A stretch of DNA of 64,000 nt from Glutamicibacter sp. JL.03c (GCF_025854375.1 NZ_CP107575.1:62001-126000); one strand, 5' to 3'; positions 8,232-17,855 are shown, counted from the first letter of the stretch. Translations and numbers: made by a program. The notes: a model not told the origin generated them from the sequence alone.

Positions 8232-9865
8232 CCAGCCAAGGCAGCGTCGACAATCACCCGAGCTTCAGCGAGCACTTGCTGCAGATGCTCGGGTGATTTT
8301 GTTGATTCCGCATAGATCTTGTAGATGTCTTCGGTGCCCGAAGGACGGGCCGCGAACCAGGCACGCTCGCTGGAAACCTTCAGGCCGCCAATGGCGAATC
8401 CGGCCGCTTCGGTCACCTTCGCGGTGATCGCATCGCCCGCCAATTCGGTGGCGGAGACCATCGATGGATCCAGCTGAGACAGCACGGCCTTCTGCTCGCG
8501 GTTCGCCGGGGCATCAAAGCGGTCGTAGAAGCTGGAACCGTGGCGCTCCACCAGTTCTGCGTGCAACTGGCTCGGGCTCTTTCCGGTGACCGCGCGCATC
8601 TCGCTAGCCAGCAAGGCGAGCATCAGCCCGTCCTTGTCGGTGCTGAATGCCTTGCCGGAGAAGTCCAGGAAGCTTGCGCCGGCGGACTCCTCGCCACAGA
8701 AGGCCACCTTGCCGGAGGCCAGCGGTTCTACGAAGTACTTGAAGCCCACTGGAACTTCGCGCAGGGTTCGGTTGTGCGAGGCGACGACCTTGTCGATGAG
8801 TACCGAGGAGACCAGGGTCTTGCCGATCTCGGCATTTGCCGGCCAATTCCCACGATGGGTCAGAAGGTAGTCGATGGCCACTGCCAGGAAGTGGTTAGGG
8901 TTCATCAAGCCGGCGTCGGGGGTGACGATGCCGTGGCGGTCCGCATCAGCGTCATTGCCGGTGGCGATGTCATACTTTTCGCGGTTGGCGACCAAGGATG
9001 CCATGGCGTGGGCGGAGGAGCAGTCCATGCGGATCTTGCCGTCTTTATCCAGGGTCATGAAGCCGAAGCGCGGGTCAACGGATTCGTTGACTACCTCCAG
9101 GTTCAGGCCGTAGCGGCGGCCGATTTCGCCCCAGTAGTGCACCGAAGCGCCGCCTAGCGGGTCGGCCCCGATGGAAATGCTGGATTCAGCGATGACCTTG
9201 AAGTCGATGACTTCTGCCAGGTCGGTGATGTACAACTCGCGGAAATCGAAAGGCTTGGCGGCGGCTTCGCCGCGCTTGATTTCTCCGCTGGCCAGCAGCT
9301 CGTTGGCGCGGGCAGCGATGGGTCCAGTAATTTCGGATTCTGCTGGGCCGCCGTGAGGCGGGTTGTACTTGATGCCACCGTCGGTTGGCGGATTGTGCGA
9401 CGGGGTGATGATCAGGCCGTCTGCCTGATCGCCGCCCTTGGCGTTGTGCACGAGGATGGCGTGGCTGACCGCGGGGGTAGGAGTCAGTCCGTCTTCGGCG
9501 AGGACCTCGATGTTGTTTCCTGCAAGCACCTCAAGTGCGGTCTGGTAGGCAGGGCCCGAGAGCGCGTGGCTGTCCTTGCCGACGTACATCGGGCCGGTGA
9601 TCCCGGCTGCGACGCGGTAGTCCACTACGGCTTGGGTGATGGCTGCGATATGCGCCTCGTTGAAGGTGCCGTTCAGCGAAGTGCCGCGGTGCCCCGAGGT
9701 GCCGAAGATGACTGCCTGGTCTGGATTGTCGCTGGAAGGAAAGATGCTGCTGTAGGCATCGAGCACCTCCTGAAGATCAATCAGGTCGGATTCGTTTGCT
9801 GGTTGGCCAGTTCGAAGGTGTGCCACAAATTGCCTCTCGGGTTGATGCGCTTTATGCGAATTCAT
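8228..9865 (-). CDS. pgm: Phosphoglucomutase (alpha-D-glucose-specific)
   Basis: A 545-aa enzyme interconverting glucose 1-phosphate and glucose 6-phosphate in glycogen, trehalose and cell-wall sugar metabolism. Seen motifs are GTSGHRG at 55-61, the phosphoserine loop TPSHNPP at 154-160 with Ser156, the metal-binding DADADR, and the sugar-binding CGEESAGASF. The substrate-phosphate loop RPSGTEDIYK is near the C-terminus. Length fits the Pgm subfamily rather than the shorter phosphomannomutases. It is a single gene, convergent with the permease and with only 16 bp between its start and the divergent DUF4190 gene. Confidence 0.95.
   Translation of the reverse strand: MNSHKAHQPERQFVAHLRTGQPANESDLIDLQEVLDAYSSIFPSSDNPDQAVIFGTSGHRGTSLNGTFNEAHIAAITQAVVDYRVAAGITGPMYVGKDSHALSGPAYQTALEVLAGNNIEVLAEDGLTPTPAVSHAILVHNAKGGDQADGLIITPSHNPPTDGGIKYNPPHGGPAESEITGPIAARANELLASGEIKRGEAAAKPFDFRELYITDLAEVIDFKVIAESSISIGADPLGGASVHYWGEIGRRYGLNLEVVNESVDPRFGFMTLDKDGKIRMDCSSAHAMASLVANREKYDIATGNDADADRHGIVTPDAGLMNPNHFLAVAIDYLLTHRGNWPANAEIGKTLVSSVLIDKVVASHNRTLREVPVGFKYFVEPLASGKVAFCGEESAGASFLDFSGKAFSTDKDGLMLALLASEMRAVTGKSPSQLHAELVERHGSSFYDRFDAPANREQKAVLSQLDPSMVSATELAGDAITAKVTEAAGFAIGGLKVSSERAWFAARPSGTEDIYKIYAESTKSPEHLQQVLAEARVIVDAALAG
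8252..8300 (+). terminator. Intrinsic terminator of the LysP-like permease gene, inside pgm
   Basis: A perfect 12-bp stem, AATCACCCGAGC (8252-8263) with GCTCGGGTGATT (8287-8298), is followed by a T run. The 23-base loop can itself fold. The hairpin lies wholly within the 3' coding end of the convergent pgm gene, so those bases serve as codons on one strand and terminator on the other. Confidence 0.75.
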
Positions 9866-9881
9866 AGAAGAATAGTAGGTG

Positions 9882-10205
9882 ATGAGCTACTACCAGTATC
9901 CGCCAAACCCCTACCCGCTGCCGAGAGAGTCCACCGGGCTGTCTGTGGCTTCCCTCGTGCTGGGCATCTTGTCGATGTTGGGCTTTGCTGCAATTATCCT
10001 CGTTCCACTGGCCGGAGTCATCACGGGGCACCTTGCGTGGCGTCGCGAACCGCAATCCAGGAGCCTGGCTATTGCCGGTCTGATCACCTCGTGGATCGGA
10101 TTGCTCCTAGCCACAATCATCTACGCACTGGCCATCTGGATGATCTGGTGGGCCGGTTCCGAGTATGGCGACTATTCCTATTACGAGAATATGACCTACT
10201 CATAA
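9882..10205 (+). CDS. Small DUF4190-type membrane protein
   Basis: A 107-aa protein with a Pro/Tyr-rich N-terminus (YYQYPPNPYPLP), then two hydrophobic helices near residues 22-48 and 65-90. The first helix starts with the STGLSVASLVLGIL pattern and the two are linked by the HLAWRR loop, the usual DUF4190 arrangement. Function of this family is unknown. The C-terminus is acidic and Tyr-rich. I prefer the ATG at 9882 over an overlapping GTG at 9879. It is alone in its direction, tightly divergent from pgm. Confidence 0.75.
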   Translation: MSYYQYPPNPYPLPRESTGLSVASLVLGILSMLGFAAIILVPLAGVITGHLAWRREPQSRSLAIAGLITSWIGLLLATIIYALAIWMIWWAGSEYGDYSYYENMTYS

Positions 10206-10232
10206 GCTCGAATCAGCGCAAAAACTTCCCGA

Positions 10233-10275
10233 GAACCAAAAAATTGCTGGCCCCGCAAAGACGGGACCAGCAATT
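10233..10275 (-). terminator. Intrinsic terminator of the peptide transporter gene
   Basis: Arms AATTGCTGG (10242-10250) and CCAGCAATT (10267-10275), extended inward by CCCG/CGGG, form a strong hairpin. On the minus strand it is followed by TTTTTGG. It sits between the convergent DUF4190 and POT genes and could act on both strands. Confidence 0.8.
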
Positions 10276-10293
10276 CCGAGTTGGCGCGTGGCG

Positions 10294-11751
10294 CTACTGA
10301 ATCGAGCCCATCAGCTTCTTCAGCCCCGGGGTTGCAGCCATCATGGCTACACCCAGCACCACTGCGGTGCCGCCCATGGCGATGAAGTAGGGGATCTCAT
10401 TGCCTGGCGTGTAGTAACCGGCCAGCACGCCCGAGAGGGTGGTGCCCAGGGATACCGACAAGAAGAACAGTGCGATCATCTGCGTGCCGAAAGCCGCCGG
10501 GGCCAGCTTGGTGGCGATGGCCTGGCCCACCGGCGAGAGCAGCAGCTCTGCGAAGGTGCACAGCAGCAAGATGCCCACCAGCGCCAGCAGCGGAGTCATG
10601 GTGAAGGATTCCAGCGGAATGAAGCACAGGAAGGCCGCTCCTACGATCACCAGTGAGAGTCCGAACTTGACGGCAGTATGTGGCTGGCGCTTGCCCAGCT
10701 TGGTCCACATGGCAGCGAAGACTCCGGCGAAGATGATGATGAAGACCGGGTTGATGGAGGTGACCCAGCTCGGCGGCATCTCCCAGCTGCCCAGGTGGCG
10801 GTCCAGGCGCTGATCCGAGTATGCGGCGATGAACGTGAACTGCTGCTGGAACAGCGCCCAGAAGGCAGCCGAGCCGATGTAGAACGGAATGAATGCCCAC
10901 ACCTGCTTGCGCTCCGTCGCATTGACCTTGTTGCTGCGCAGAATCAGCGCGAAGTAGATGGCCGAAGCAGCGATCACGACGTAGGCAAGGGTGCTTGCGA
11001 GGTTTTCCGGGGTGACGATCTTGGTTGCAAAGGCGGCGATGATGATCACCAGGACAGCCGCGAAGATCACCACGTAGCGCTTGCGCTCATTGGCAGGCAA
11101 GGGGTTGTTGGGGATGTTGCCGCCAGCAGGCAGCTTCTTGCGACCGGCAGTGTAGATGCCCAGGCCGATGGCCATGCCGATGGCGGCAGCGCCGAAACCG
11201 ATGTGGAACCCGTAGGCAACCTGCAGCCAACCGGTGAGCAGCGGGCCAATCAGGCCGCCGATGTTCACGCCCATGTAGAAGAGGGAGAAGCCCGCATCAA
11301 TGCGGGGATCATCCTTGGAGTAGAGCGAACCGACCAGTGCCACGGCGTTGGCCTTCAGGCCGCCTGAGCCGACAGCGACCAGGATCAGGCCGATGATCAG
11401 GCCGATGTAGCCAGGCAGCAGTGCCAGGCCGATGTGGCCGAGCATGATGGCGATAGCCGAGAAGAACAGCACGCGTTCGGAACCGAAGAGGCGGTCCGAG
11501 AGCCACGCGCCCAGAATGGTGGAGAGGTAGACGGCGCCACCGTAGGCGCCGACCAAGGACAGAGCCAGGCCCTGGTCCATTCCCAGGCCGCCTTCGGTGG
11601 CCGAGTAGTACATGTAGTAGGCCAGCAAGCCCTGCATGCCGTAGAAGGAGAATCGCTCCCACATTTCTACGCTGAAGAGGCTTGCGAGCGCACCGGGGTG
11701 ACCAAAGAAGGTCCTTCCGGTGCTAGAAGTGCTCGATGTTGCAGTAGACAT
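10294..11751 (-). CDS. POT/PTR-family di- and tripeptide transporter
   Basis: A 485-aa proton-coupled oligopeptide importer. The diagnostic ERFSFYGMQGLLAYY motif begins at residue 32 on the first helix, and the second PTR signature, with FSLFYMGVNIGGLIGP, falls near residue 155. About fourteen hydrophobic segments are visible, as in bacterial DtpT proteins. Ser/Thr-rich first 13 residues are a disordered cytoplasmic start. The start ATG at 11751 follows an AT-rich stretch. It is a single gene with its own terminator. Neighbouring amidase and pyroglutamyl peptidase genes suggest that peptides are a regular nutrient, but no operon links them. Confidence 0.93.
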   Translation of the reverse strand: MSTATSSTSSTGRTFFGHPGALASLFSVEMWERFSFYGMQGLLAYYMYYSATEGGLGMDQGLALSLVGAYGGAVYLSTILGAWLSDRLFGSERVLFFSAIAIMLGHIGLALLPGYIGLIIGLILVAVGSGGLKANAVALVGSLYSKDDPRIDAGFSLFYMGVNIGGLIGPLLTGWLQVAYGFHIGFGAAAIGMAIGLGIYTAGRKKLPAGGNIPNNPLPANERKRYVVIFAAVLVIIIAAFATKIVTPENLASTLAYVVIAASAIYFALILRSNKVNATERKQVWAFIPFYIGSAAFWALFQQQFTFIAAYSDQRLDRHLGSWEMPPSWVTSINPVFIIIFAGVFAAMWTKLGKRQPHTAVKFGLSLVIVGAAFLCFIPLESFTMTPLLALVGILLLCTFAELLLSPVGQAIATKLAPAAFGTQMIALFFLSVSLGTTLSGVLAGYYTPGNEIPYFIAMGGTAVVLGVAMMAATPGLKKLMGSIQ

Positions 11752-11803
11752 ACGTAATATTTTTCGCTTTTGCCTACCCGAGTACCTACTTATATGGGAA
11801 AGC

Positions 11804-13150
11804 TCACACCTGCATCTGGGCCGCCAGCGCCAGCAGGAGTCCTTCGTCAGAACGCGGGGAAATCAGCTGAATACTCATCGGTAACCCATCGCTGGTTGTC
11901 GTGACCGGAATGGTGATGGCAGCGACTGAGGCGACGTTCACCATTGAGGTGTACGGGGTGTACTGGCATTGCAACATATAATCGCGATCGGCCGTGGATT
12001 GTGTATAGTGCCCGATCAGCGGTGGAATGCTCGCCATGGCGGGGGTCGCAATCACGTCGAAGGCCGACCACTGGCGCACAAAATCGGCGGCGATCTGCTT
12101 CAGCCTCGACCCCGCCTGCAGGTTCTGCTCCAGCGATCGTCCGGCGGCCCGGCGACGGTAGTCCCGCGCCAACTCGCCCAGTAGCGACTCGTCATTGATC
12201 GGTACGTCCTTCAGCCCGTTGGTCCACACCGTGGCAAAGGTTTCCGGATAGTCCGTGGCATAGTCCAGATCCGCCGGCTGCACCCGGTGGCGTTCGCCCA
12301 GAAGCCCTAGGCCCTGCTTAAAAGCCGCCTGGGCTTCGGGGGAGAGGGAGATGTCGTACACAGATTCAAAGGGCGAATGGGCGCTGAATCCGATGTTCAA
12401 TCCGTTCAGGCGGTCCGGGTAGCTTCCCTGCAGCAGCGGCAGATAGTGGTCCTTGCCGCGCATCGCATCCAGCAGCATTGCCGCGTCCAGGGCATCATGG
12501 GCCAGCGGGCCTGAGACCGTGAGCTTTGGCGCACCCAACGGGTCGACATAGCCGTCCTGCACATCCGAGGGCACCCGGCCCAGGGATGGCTTGAGCCCGA
12601 TCAGCCCGCAGGCCGCAGCCGGAATGCGCACCGATCCGCCGCCATCGGACCCAGGGCCCACCGCAATCATTCCGGCAGCTACCGCGGCGGCCTGGCCGCC
12701 CGAAGAACCTCCGGAAGAGCGCTGCGGATCAAAAGGGTTGCGCGAGGGCGGGGCCACCAGATTTTCCGAATGGCTGCTCAGCCCGAATTCGGGCACCTGC
12801 GTCTTGCCGAGAATGACCACACCCTCATCGCGCAAACGCTGGACCAGCGAGTGGTCACGGGTGGCGACCGGATGATCCACGGCGGCCGAACCATAAGTGG
12901 TCGGCATCCCTGCAACGTCATTAAGATCCTTGAACGCGGTCGGCAACCCATGCAGCCGCCCGAGCTCGCCCCGCACCTGCGCCTTATCGGCCGCCTGGGC
13001 TGCGGACATGGCGTCCTCGGCTACATGCACAAAGGCGCCCAGATCTTGCTGCTGTTCAATGCGGTTCAGGTAGTGCTCGGTGAGCTCGCGGCTGGAAATC
13101 TCGCCACGAGCCAGCTCGTCTCGCAATTTCAAGGCACTGGAGGGAAACAT
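11804..13150 (-). CDS. Amidase signature family hydrolase
   Basis: A 448-aa amidase. The Ser-cis-Ser-Lys triad is complete: Lys74 in AFKDLND, cis-Ser149 in SSGGSSGGQ and nucleophile Ser173 in DGGGSVRIPA, with the 75- and 24-residue spacings seen in fatty acid amide hydrolase. Substrate cannot be read from the sequence; GatA is unlikely because gatC and gatB are absent. Compared with GatA of about 490 residues it is a little shorter. It stands alone, divergent from the rhodanese-pheA pair. Confidence 0.9.
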   Translation of the reverse strand: MFPSSALKLRDELARGEISSRELTEHYLNRIEQQQDLGAFVHVAEDAMSAAQAADKAQVRGELGRLHGLPTAFKDLNDVAGMPTTYGSAAVDHPVATRDHSLVQRLRDEGVVILGKTQVPEFGLSSHSENLVAPPSRNPFDPQRSSGGSSGGQAAAVAAGMIAVGPGSDGGGSVRIPAAACGLIGLKPSLGRVPSDVQDGYVDPLGAPKLTVSGPLAHDALDAAMLLDAMRGKDHYLPLLQGSYPDRLNGLNIGFSAHSPFESVYDISLSPEAQAAFKQGLGLLGERHRVQPADLDYATDYPETFATVWTNGLKDVPINDESLLGELARDYRRRAAGRSLEQNLQAGSRLKQIAADFVRQWSAFDVIATPAMASIPPLIGHYTQSTADRDYMLQCQYTPYTSMVNVASVAAITIPVTTTSDGLPMSIQLISPRSDEGLLLALAAQMQV

Positions 13151-13217
13151 GTCAGCTTTCGACGCAGGAAATGACTAGTCTTATAAGCAAACACCCTATA
13201 AGTGAGGAATGCTAGCT

Positions 13218-13544
13218 GTGAGCGATTTTGAGACTGTCTCGGTCAACGATGTCCCAAAGGATGCCTTCATCCTTGACGTGCGCGAAGACTTCGAATGGGA
13301 AGCTGGCCACGCAACCGGTGCCACCCACATCGTGCTCGGCACCCTGCCAGAGCGTGTTGGCGAACTGGATCCGGATGTCGATACCTACGTGATCTGCCGT
13401 ACCGGCGGACGTTCCGCACAGGCCGCATCGTGGCTGACGGGCATGGGCTACACCGCATTCAACATTGCCGGTGGATCCGACTCGTGGATTGAAGCCGGAT
13501 TGCCGATGGAATCGGAGAATGGCCAGGAGCCAACCGTCCGATGA
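13218..13544 (+). CDS. Single-domain rhodanese-like protein
   Basis: A 108-aa sulfurtransferase-type domain. The active loop CRTGGRS has Cys60 as the persulfide-carrying residue; the first half has the LDVRE motif at 19-23 and the GHATGATHI turn. The GTG at 13218 is chosen because GAGGA lies nine bases upstream; the ATG at 13209 would overlap that binding site. The stop overlaps the pheA start by four bases, so the two are coupled. No functional link between rhodanese and phenylalanine synthesis is known to me; the arrangement may only share a promoter. Confidence 0.9.
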   Translation: MSDFETVSVNDVPKDAFILDVREDFEWEAGHATGATHIVLGTLPERVGELDPDVDTYVICRTGGRSAQAASWLTGMGYTAFNIAGGSDSWIEAGLPMESENGQEPTVR

Positions 13545-14464
13545 AATATGCCTATCTGGGACCTGCCGGCACCTTCACCGAGTCGGCGCTGTTGCAGGTT
13601 CCCGGGGCACCCGACGCTCAGCGCATCCCTGCAGCGAACGTGAACGTGGCCCTTGCCATGGTGCGTGATGGAAGCGTTGACGCCGCCATGGTGCCCATTG
13701 AGAATTCGGTGGAGGGCGGCGTCTCGGCCACCCTGGATGCCATTGCCCAGGGCCAGTCCTTGCAGATTGTCGCAGAGATCCTCGTACCCATCACCTTCGT
13801 GCTGGCGGCACGCCCGGGCATCGATTCGCTGGACCAGATCAAGCTCATCTCCACCCACGGGCACGCGTGGGCGCAATGCCGGTTGTGGGCAGAAGCGAAT
13901 ATCCCCGGTGCGGTCTTCACCCCGGCCTCGTCCACCGCGGCCGCCGCGGTGGCTCTCATCGAGGACGACCCGCAGCATGACGCGGCGATCTGCAACCCGT
14001 TGGTGGCTGAAGAACGCGGACTGAATGTCTTGGTGCGCGGGGTGGAAGACAATATCGGGGCGGTCACCCGCTTCATCCTGGTTACACGTCCGGGAAAGAT
14101 CCCGGCACCCAGCGGCGTGGACAAGTCCACGCTGATCCTGCCTCTGCCCGAAGACCGTCCCGGTGCCCTGATGGAACTCCTTGAGCAATTCACTGCGCGC
14201 GGCGTGAACCTTTCGCGTATTGAATCGCGTCCCACCGGTCAGGGCCTGGGCCAGTACTTCTTCTCTGTTGACTTCGAGGGCCACGTCGCCGACGAACGTG
14301 TCGCCGCGGCACTCTCGGGTTTGCACCGTTTGTCCCCGGAGCTGCGTTTCCTCGGTTCCTACCCGGCGGCCCAGGGCGTAGAACCCTTCGTGGACACGCA
14401 TAATTCAGATGCCGCGTTCAGCGACGCCCGCACCTGGGTGCAGTCGCTGCGCGATCGGTTCTAG
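13541..14464 (+). CDS. pheA: Prephenate dehydratase
   Basis: A 307-aa enzyme turning prephenate into phenylpyruvate, the committed step to phenylalanine. The catalytic domain opens with AYLGPAGTFTESA, has the PIENSVEGGV loop at 52-61 and continues to about residue 190. A C-terminal ACT domain follows (PEDRPGALMELLEQF near 202-216, then NLSRIESRPT), the usual site for phenylalanine feedback inhibition. No chorismate mutase domain is fused, as is normal for actinobacteria. Followed by an intrinsic terminator. Confidence 0.96.
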   Translation: MKYAYLGPAGTFTESALLQVPGAPDAQRIPAANVNVALAMVRDGSVDAAMVPIENSVEGGVSATLDAIAQGQSLQIVAEILVPITFVLAARPGIDSLDQIKLISTHGHAWAQCRLWAEANIPGAVFTPASSTAAAAVALIEDDPQHDAAICNPLVAEERGLNVLVRGVEDNIGAVTRFILVTRPGKIPAPSGVDKSTLILPLPEDRPGALMELLEQFTARGVNLSRIESRPTGQGLGQYFFSVDFEGHVADERVAAALSGLHRLSPELRFLGSYPAAQGVEPFVDTHNSDAAFSDARTWVQSLRDRF

Positions 14465-14475
14465 CTGGTATGCAG

Positions 14476-14512
14476 AAGGCCCTGTTGCTCCTCACGGAAC
14501 ACCAGGGCTTTT
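14476..14512 (+). terminator. Intrinsic terminator after pheA
   Basis: GCCCTG (14479-14484) pairs with CAGGGC (14503-14508) and TTTT follows at once. It stands between pheA and the convergent kinase gene. Confidence 0.65.
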
Positions 14513-14536
14513 CGTTTGCCTGGAGCGGGCTCTTTG

Positions 14537-15583
14537 CTAAGGGGTGCGCAGGCGCAGCGCGCTTGGTGAAATGCTGACTTCCAGCTCGTTGACCTGCCCC
14601 GTGGGATCCCCGTCAATCTGGGTATTCATCGGCTCGGTGCAACGCAGGGCAACCCCTGGAGTCTGGTAGAAGCTCATCACCGGAATCTTGTTCTTGGCCC
14701 GGAACGCGGTCTTGAGCAGGATCCACATCCAGCCAGCGGCGGAGCGCGGCGACAGGATCACCGCGTCAAGTACGCCGTCGTCGATCTTGGCGTCCGGGAC
14801 GAAGTCCAAGCCCTGCAGCTTGCCGCAGTTGGCGAAAAGCACCGAGCGGACCTTGCGGGTCTGCCAGTTCTCGTCCCCTTCCAGCTTGAAGTTGACCTTC
14901 TTGCGCTTCCCGGGCAGCTGGCGCAGGCCAGCCTCCGAGTAGGCGAGCCAGCCCACCTTGGACTTCAGCTCCTCATTGGTGTCGTCGAAGAGATCGGCAT
15001 CGGTGCCAACGCCGGCAATGACCAGGAATGCGTGGTCCGCCTCTGCGCCATCGAGCAGCTTCAGCTTCATATGCCCCACGTCGATGCGCCGCACCATGCC
15101 GCGCACTGCCACGAGCGCCGCGGTGTGCAGGTCATCGATGGGGATATCGACGTTGCGGGCCAGCAGGTTGCCGGTGCCCAGCGGGAGGACTCCCAGCGAC
15201 GCATCGGTGCCTTCAAGTACTTCTGCGACGGCGCGAATCGTTCCATCGCCACCGGCGGCAATAATTGTGTCGCATTGCGCATCCAAGGCTTCGCGGGCCG
15301 CAGCCTGGCCGGCATTATCCTTGGTGGTGTGCAGCACCAGCGGCGCTTCGATGCCCGCTTCGGCGCAAACACGCTCCACGGCTCTCTGCGCCTCTTCAGC
15401 ACCTGACTTGGAGGGATTGATGACCAGTGCCACCTTGTTCGCGGTGGCATGTTCTGCGGCAACAGGCTCTTGCACCGAAGGCTTTCGGTAGTGCGACAGC
15501 TTGCGCACCGAGTACCAACTGGTTGCCGCGGCGGCAGCTGCGGCGGCCACGGCAGAGAAAACGATCACACGATTTTTCTGCAT
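14537..15583 (-). CDS. Diacylglycerol kinase-like lipid kinase (DAGK catalytic domain)
   Basis: A 348-aa protein. Residues 7-24 form an Ala-rich membrane anchor, then the DAGK catalytic domain starts near residue 48 with VALVINPSKSG. The nucleotide-binding GGDGT is at 111-115 and PLGTGN at 134-139. Homologues phosphorylate diacylglycerol or related lipids and help recycle phospholipids; sphingosine or undecaprenol kinase activity cannot be excluded. The C-terminal beta-sandwich ends with a QIDGDP motif typical of the DgkB/YegS fold. Convergent with pheA, divergent from serS. Confidence 0.88.
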   Translation of the reverse strand: MQKNRVIVFSAVAAAAAAAATSWYSVRKLSHYRKPSVQEPVAAEHATANKVALVINPSKSGAEEAQRAVERVCAEAGIEAPLVLHTTKDNAGQAAAREALDAQCDTIIAAGGDGTIRAVAEVLEGTDASLGVLPLGTGNLLARNVDIPIDDLHTAALVAVRGMVRRIDVGHMKLKLLDGAEADHAFLVIAGVGTDADLFDDTNEELKSKVGWLAYSEAGLRQLPGKRKKVNFKLEGDENWQTRKVRSVLFANCGKLQGLDFVPDAKIDDGVLDAVILSPRSAAGWMWILLKTAFRAKNKIPVMSFYQTPGVALRCTEPMNTQIDGDPTGQVNELEVSISPSALRLRTP

Positions 15584-15621
15584 AGTGCTTTCATCGTACT
15601 CATGATTGCTACGCTTAATGT

Positions 15622-16899
15622 GTGATCGACCTGAAAATGCTCACCGAAAATCCGGATCTGTACCGTGCCTCGCAACGCGCGCGCGGTGCCGACGAGTCGT
15701 TAATTGATCAGCTTCTCGAAGCTGACACGGCACGTCGTGAAACCATTGCCACCTACGAACGCCTGCGTGCCGAGCAGAATGCGTTCTCCAAGAAGGTCGG
15801 CCAGGCCAAGGGCGATGAGCGCTCTGCGCTGCTGGCCGAGGTCAAAGAGCTGGCCGCTTCGGTCAAGTCTGCCCAGGCCCAGTCTGATGAGGCTTCTGCC
15901 AAGTGCACCGAATTGCAGCGCCTGATTCCCAACCTGATCATCGACGGCATCCCGTCCGGTGGCGAAGACGACTTCACCATTGTCAAGCACGTGGGTACCG
16001 TCCGTGACTTCAAGGCCGAAGGCTTTGAACCACTGGACCACCTGCAGATCGGCGAGAAGCTTGGCGCCATCGACATGGAGCGTGGTGCCAAGGTTTCTGG
16101 CTCGCGCTTCTACTTCCTCAAGGGCATCGGCGCCCGCCTGGAAATAGCGATGATGAACATGGCTCTGGACGTGGCGATGGAGCGCGGCTTCATCCCGATG
16201 ATCACTCCTACCCTGGTTCGCCCAGAGACTATGCAGGGTACCGGCTTCGATGTGGCCCACGACGACGAGATCTACAAGCTCGAGCGTGACAACATGTACC
16301 TGGTGGGCACCTCCGAGGTGGCCTTGGCTGGTTACCACGCCGACGAGATCATGGATCTGTCCGATGGCCCGATCCGCTACGCCGGCTGGTCCTCGTGCTA
16401 CCGCCGCGAGGCAGGCTCGGCCGGCAAGGATACCCGTGGCATCATCCGCGTACACCAGTTCAACAAGCTGGAAATGTTCATCTACACCAGCGTCGAGGAC
16501 GCTGAAGCCGAGCACCAGAACTTGCTGGCCATGGAAGAAGAAATGCTTGGACGCATGGAACTTCCGTACCGCGTGATCGACACCGCCGCCGGCGACCTCG
16601 GCATGAGCGCTGCCCGCAAGTTCGACTGCGAAGCATGGGTCCCGACCCAAGACGCTTACCGCGAGCTGACCTCCACCTCGAACTGCACCACCTTCCAGGC
16701 CCGCCGCCTGAACATTCGCGAACGCGAAATCGTCGACGGCAAGCCAGGCAAGACCCGTGCGGTGGCAACGCTGAACGGCACCTTGGCAACCACCCGCTGG
16801 ATCGTTGCGATTCTGGAAAACCACCAGAACCCGGACGGCTCGGTCAACGTGCCCAAGGCCCTGCAGCCATACCTTGGTGGACTCGAAGTCCTCAAGTAA
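15622..16899 (+). CDS. serS: Seryl-tRNA synthetase
   Basis: A 425-aa class II aminoacyl-tRNA synthetase. Residues 1-100 form the tRNA-binding coiled coil (long heptad-like Ala/Lys/Glu stretch). The catalytic core has the [15 protein letters not shown] serine-binding segment near residue 230, motif 2 in [16 protein letters not shown] near 255-270 and motif 3 [15 protein letters not shown] near 375-390. The start is a GTG. It is monocistronic with a strong terminator. Confidence 0.97.
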   Translation: MIDLKMLTENPDLYRASQRARGADESLIDQLLEADTARRETIATYERLRAEQNAFSKKVGQAKGDERSALLAEVKELAASVKSAQAQSDEASAKCTELQRLIPNLIIDGIPSGGEDDFTIVKHVGTVRDFKAEGFEPLDHLQIGEKLGAIDMERGAKVSGSRFYFLKGIGARLEIAMMNMALDVAMERGFIPMITPTLVRPETMQGTGFDVAHDDEIYKLERDNMYLVGTSEVALAGYHADEIMDLSDGPIRYAGWSSCYRREAGSAGKDTRGIIRVHQFNKLEMFIYTSVEDAEAEHQNLLAMEEEMLGRMELPYRVIDTAAGDLGMSAARKFDCEAWVPTQDAYRELTSTSNCTTFQARRLNIREREIVDGKPGKTRAVATLNGTLATTRWIVAILENHQNPDGSVNVPKALQPYLGGLEVLK

Positions 16900-16913
16900 A
16901 TCAGGGCTCAATC

Positions 16914-16954
16914 AGTTGCCGGCCATCCTTCCGGGATGGCCGGCAACTGCTTTT
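16914..16954 (+). terminator. Intrinsic terminator after serS
   Basis: A perfect 15-bp stem (16914-16928 with 16934-16948) closes a five-base loop and is followed by GCTTTT. Textbook rho-independent terminator. Confidence 0.92.
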
Positions 16955-17024
16955 AACCAGCTGTTCAAGTGAGCCTGTGCTGTGGGTCATCGCTAAATTG
17001 TGGCGGTGATGGTTAACTTGAGCC

Positions 17025-17855
17025 ATGACAGTCATGACAAAGATCGGCAACGACGACCGACTGAATAAGCAGAAAATGATGATTTGCCTTGATGTGGACG
17101 GAACCATCGTCAACCATCAGGGCCATATGAGCCAGCGGGTACGCAACGCAGCCCGGGCAGTGGTGGAGCAAGGCCATGAAGTGGTCATCTCCACTGGACG
17201 CTCCCTTGGTGCTGCCCTTCCCGTCATGGAAGATCTGGGCATTGACCACGGCTATGTGGTTGTCAGCAACGGCGGCGTGCTGGCCAAGGTGAGCGACGGG
17301 GACGTCGAAGTGATCCACCGTGAAGTCTTTGATCCTTCTATAGCACTCAAGGCCCTGTGGAAGCAGCTTCCCAAGGCCAAATACGCGCTGGAAAACGAGC
17401 GCGGTGAATTCCTTTCCAACCAGACCTTTGGCGATGCCAGCTTTGGCGTCGAAACCAGAGTGGTGGATTTCGAAGAATTACTAGGCAACAAGGCAGTGCG
17501 TGTTGTGGTGTTCTCCACCGACAACACTGCCGAGGAATTCGGGCATGCGGTGCAAGGCCTGGGCCTGTCCGGGGTGACCTACTCGGTAGGGTGGACGGCC
17601 TGGCTGGATATCGCAGCAGACGGAACCACCAAGGCCAGCGGGTTGGAGCGCCTGCGAGCAATCCTCAAATTTGATCTGGCCGATTCGCTGGCCGTAGGTG
17701 ATGGCCGCAATGACATCGAGATGCTCCAGTGGGCTGGATACGGTGTGGCCATGGGCCAGGCGCCAGACGAGGTCAAGGATGCAGCCGACGCTGTGACCGA
17801 AGGAGTCGACGACGACGGTTTGGCGATCATCCTCGAGGGGCTGCTTCAGGGCTAG
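17025..17855 (+). CDS. HAD-superfamily hydrolase, Cof type
   Basis: A 276-aa phosphatase of the Cof/YidA branch. Motif I DVDGT gives Asp23 (nucleophile) and Asp25; motif II is STGRS near residue 63; motif III/IV is KASGLERL followed by VGDGRNDIEML near 225-235. The C2-type cap lies between motifs II and III. Such enzymes dephosphorylate sugar phosphates, FMN or PLP; the substrate is not evident. The ATG at 17025 is the first in frame; the next at 17037 is also possible, and neither has a strong ribosome binding site. Confidence 0.88.
   Translation: MTVMTKIGNDDRLNKQKMMICLDVDGTIVNHQGHMSQRVRNAARAVVEQGHEVVISTGRSLGAALPVMEDLGIDHGYVVVSNGGVLAKVSDGDVEVIHREVFDPSIALKALWKQLPKAKYALENERGEFLSNQTFGDASFGVETRVVDFEELLGNKAVRVVVFSTDNTAEEFGHAVQGLGLSGVTYSVGWTAWLDIAADGTTKASGLERLRAILKFDLADSLAVGDGRNDIEMLQWAGYGVAMGQAPDEVKDAADAVTEGVDDDGLAIILEGLLQG

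Noticed and set aside
11804-13150. The amidase as GatA of the Glu-tRNA amidotransferase
   Set aside because: No gatB or gatC nearby; only the catalytic triad is shared with all amidases.
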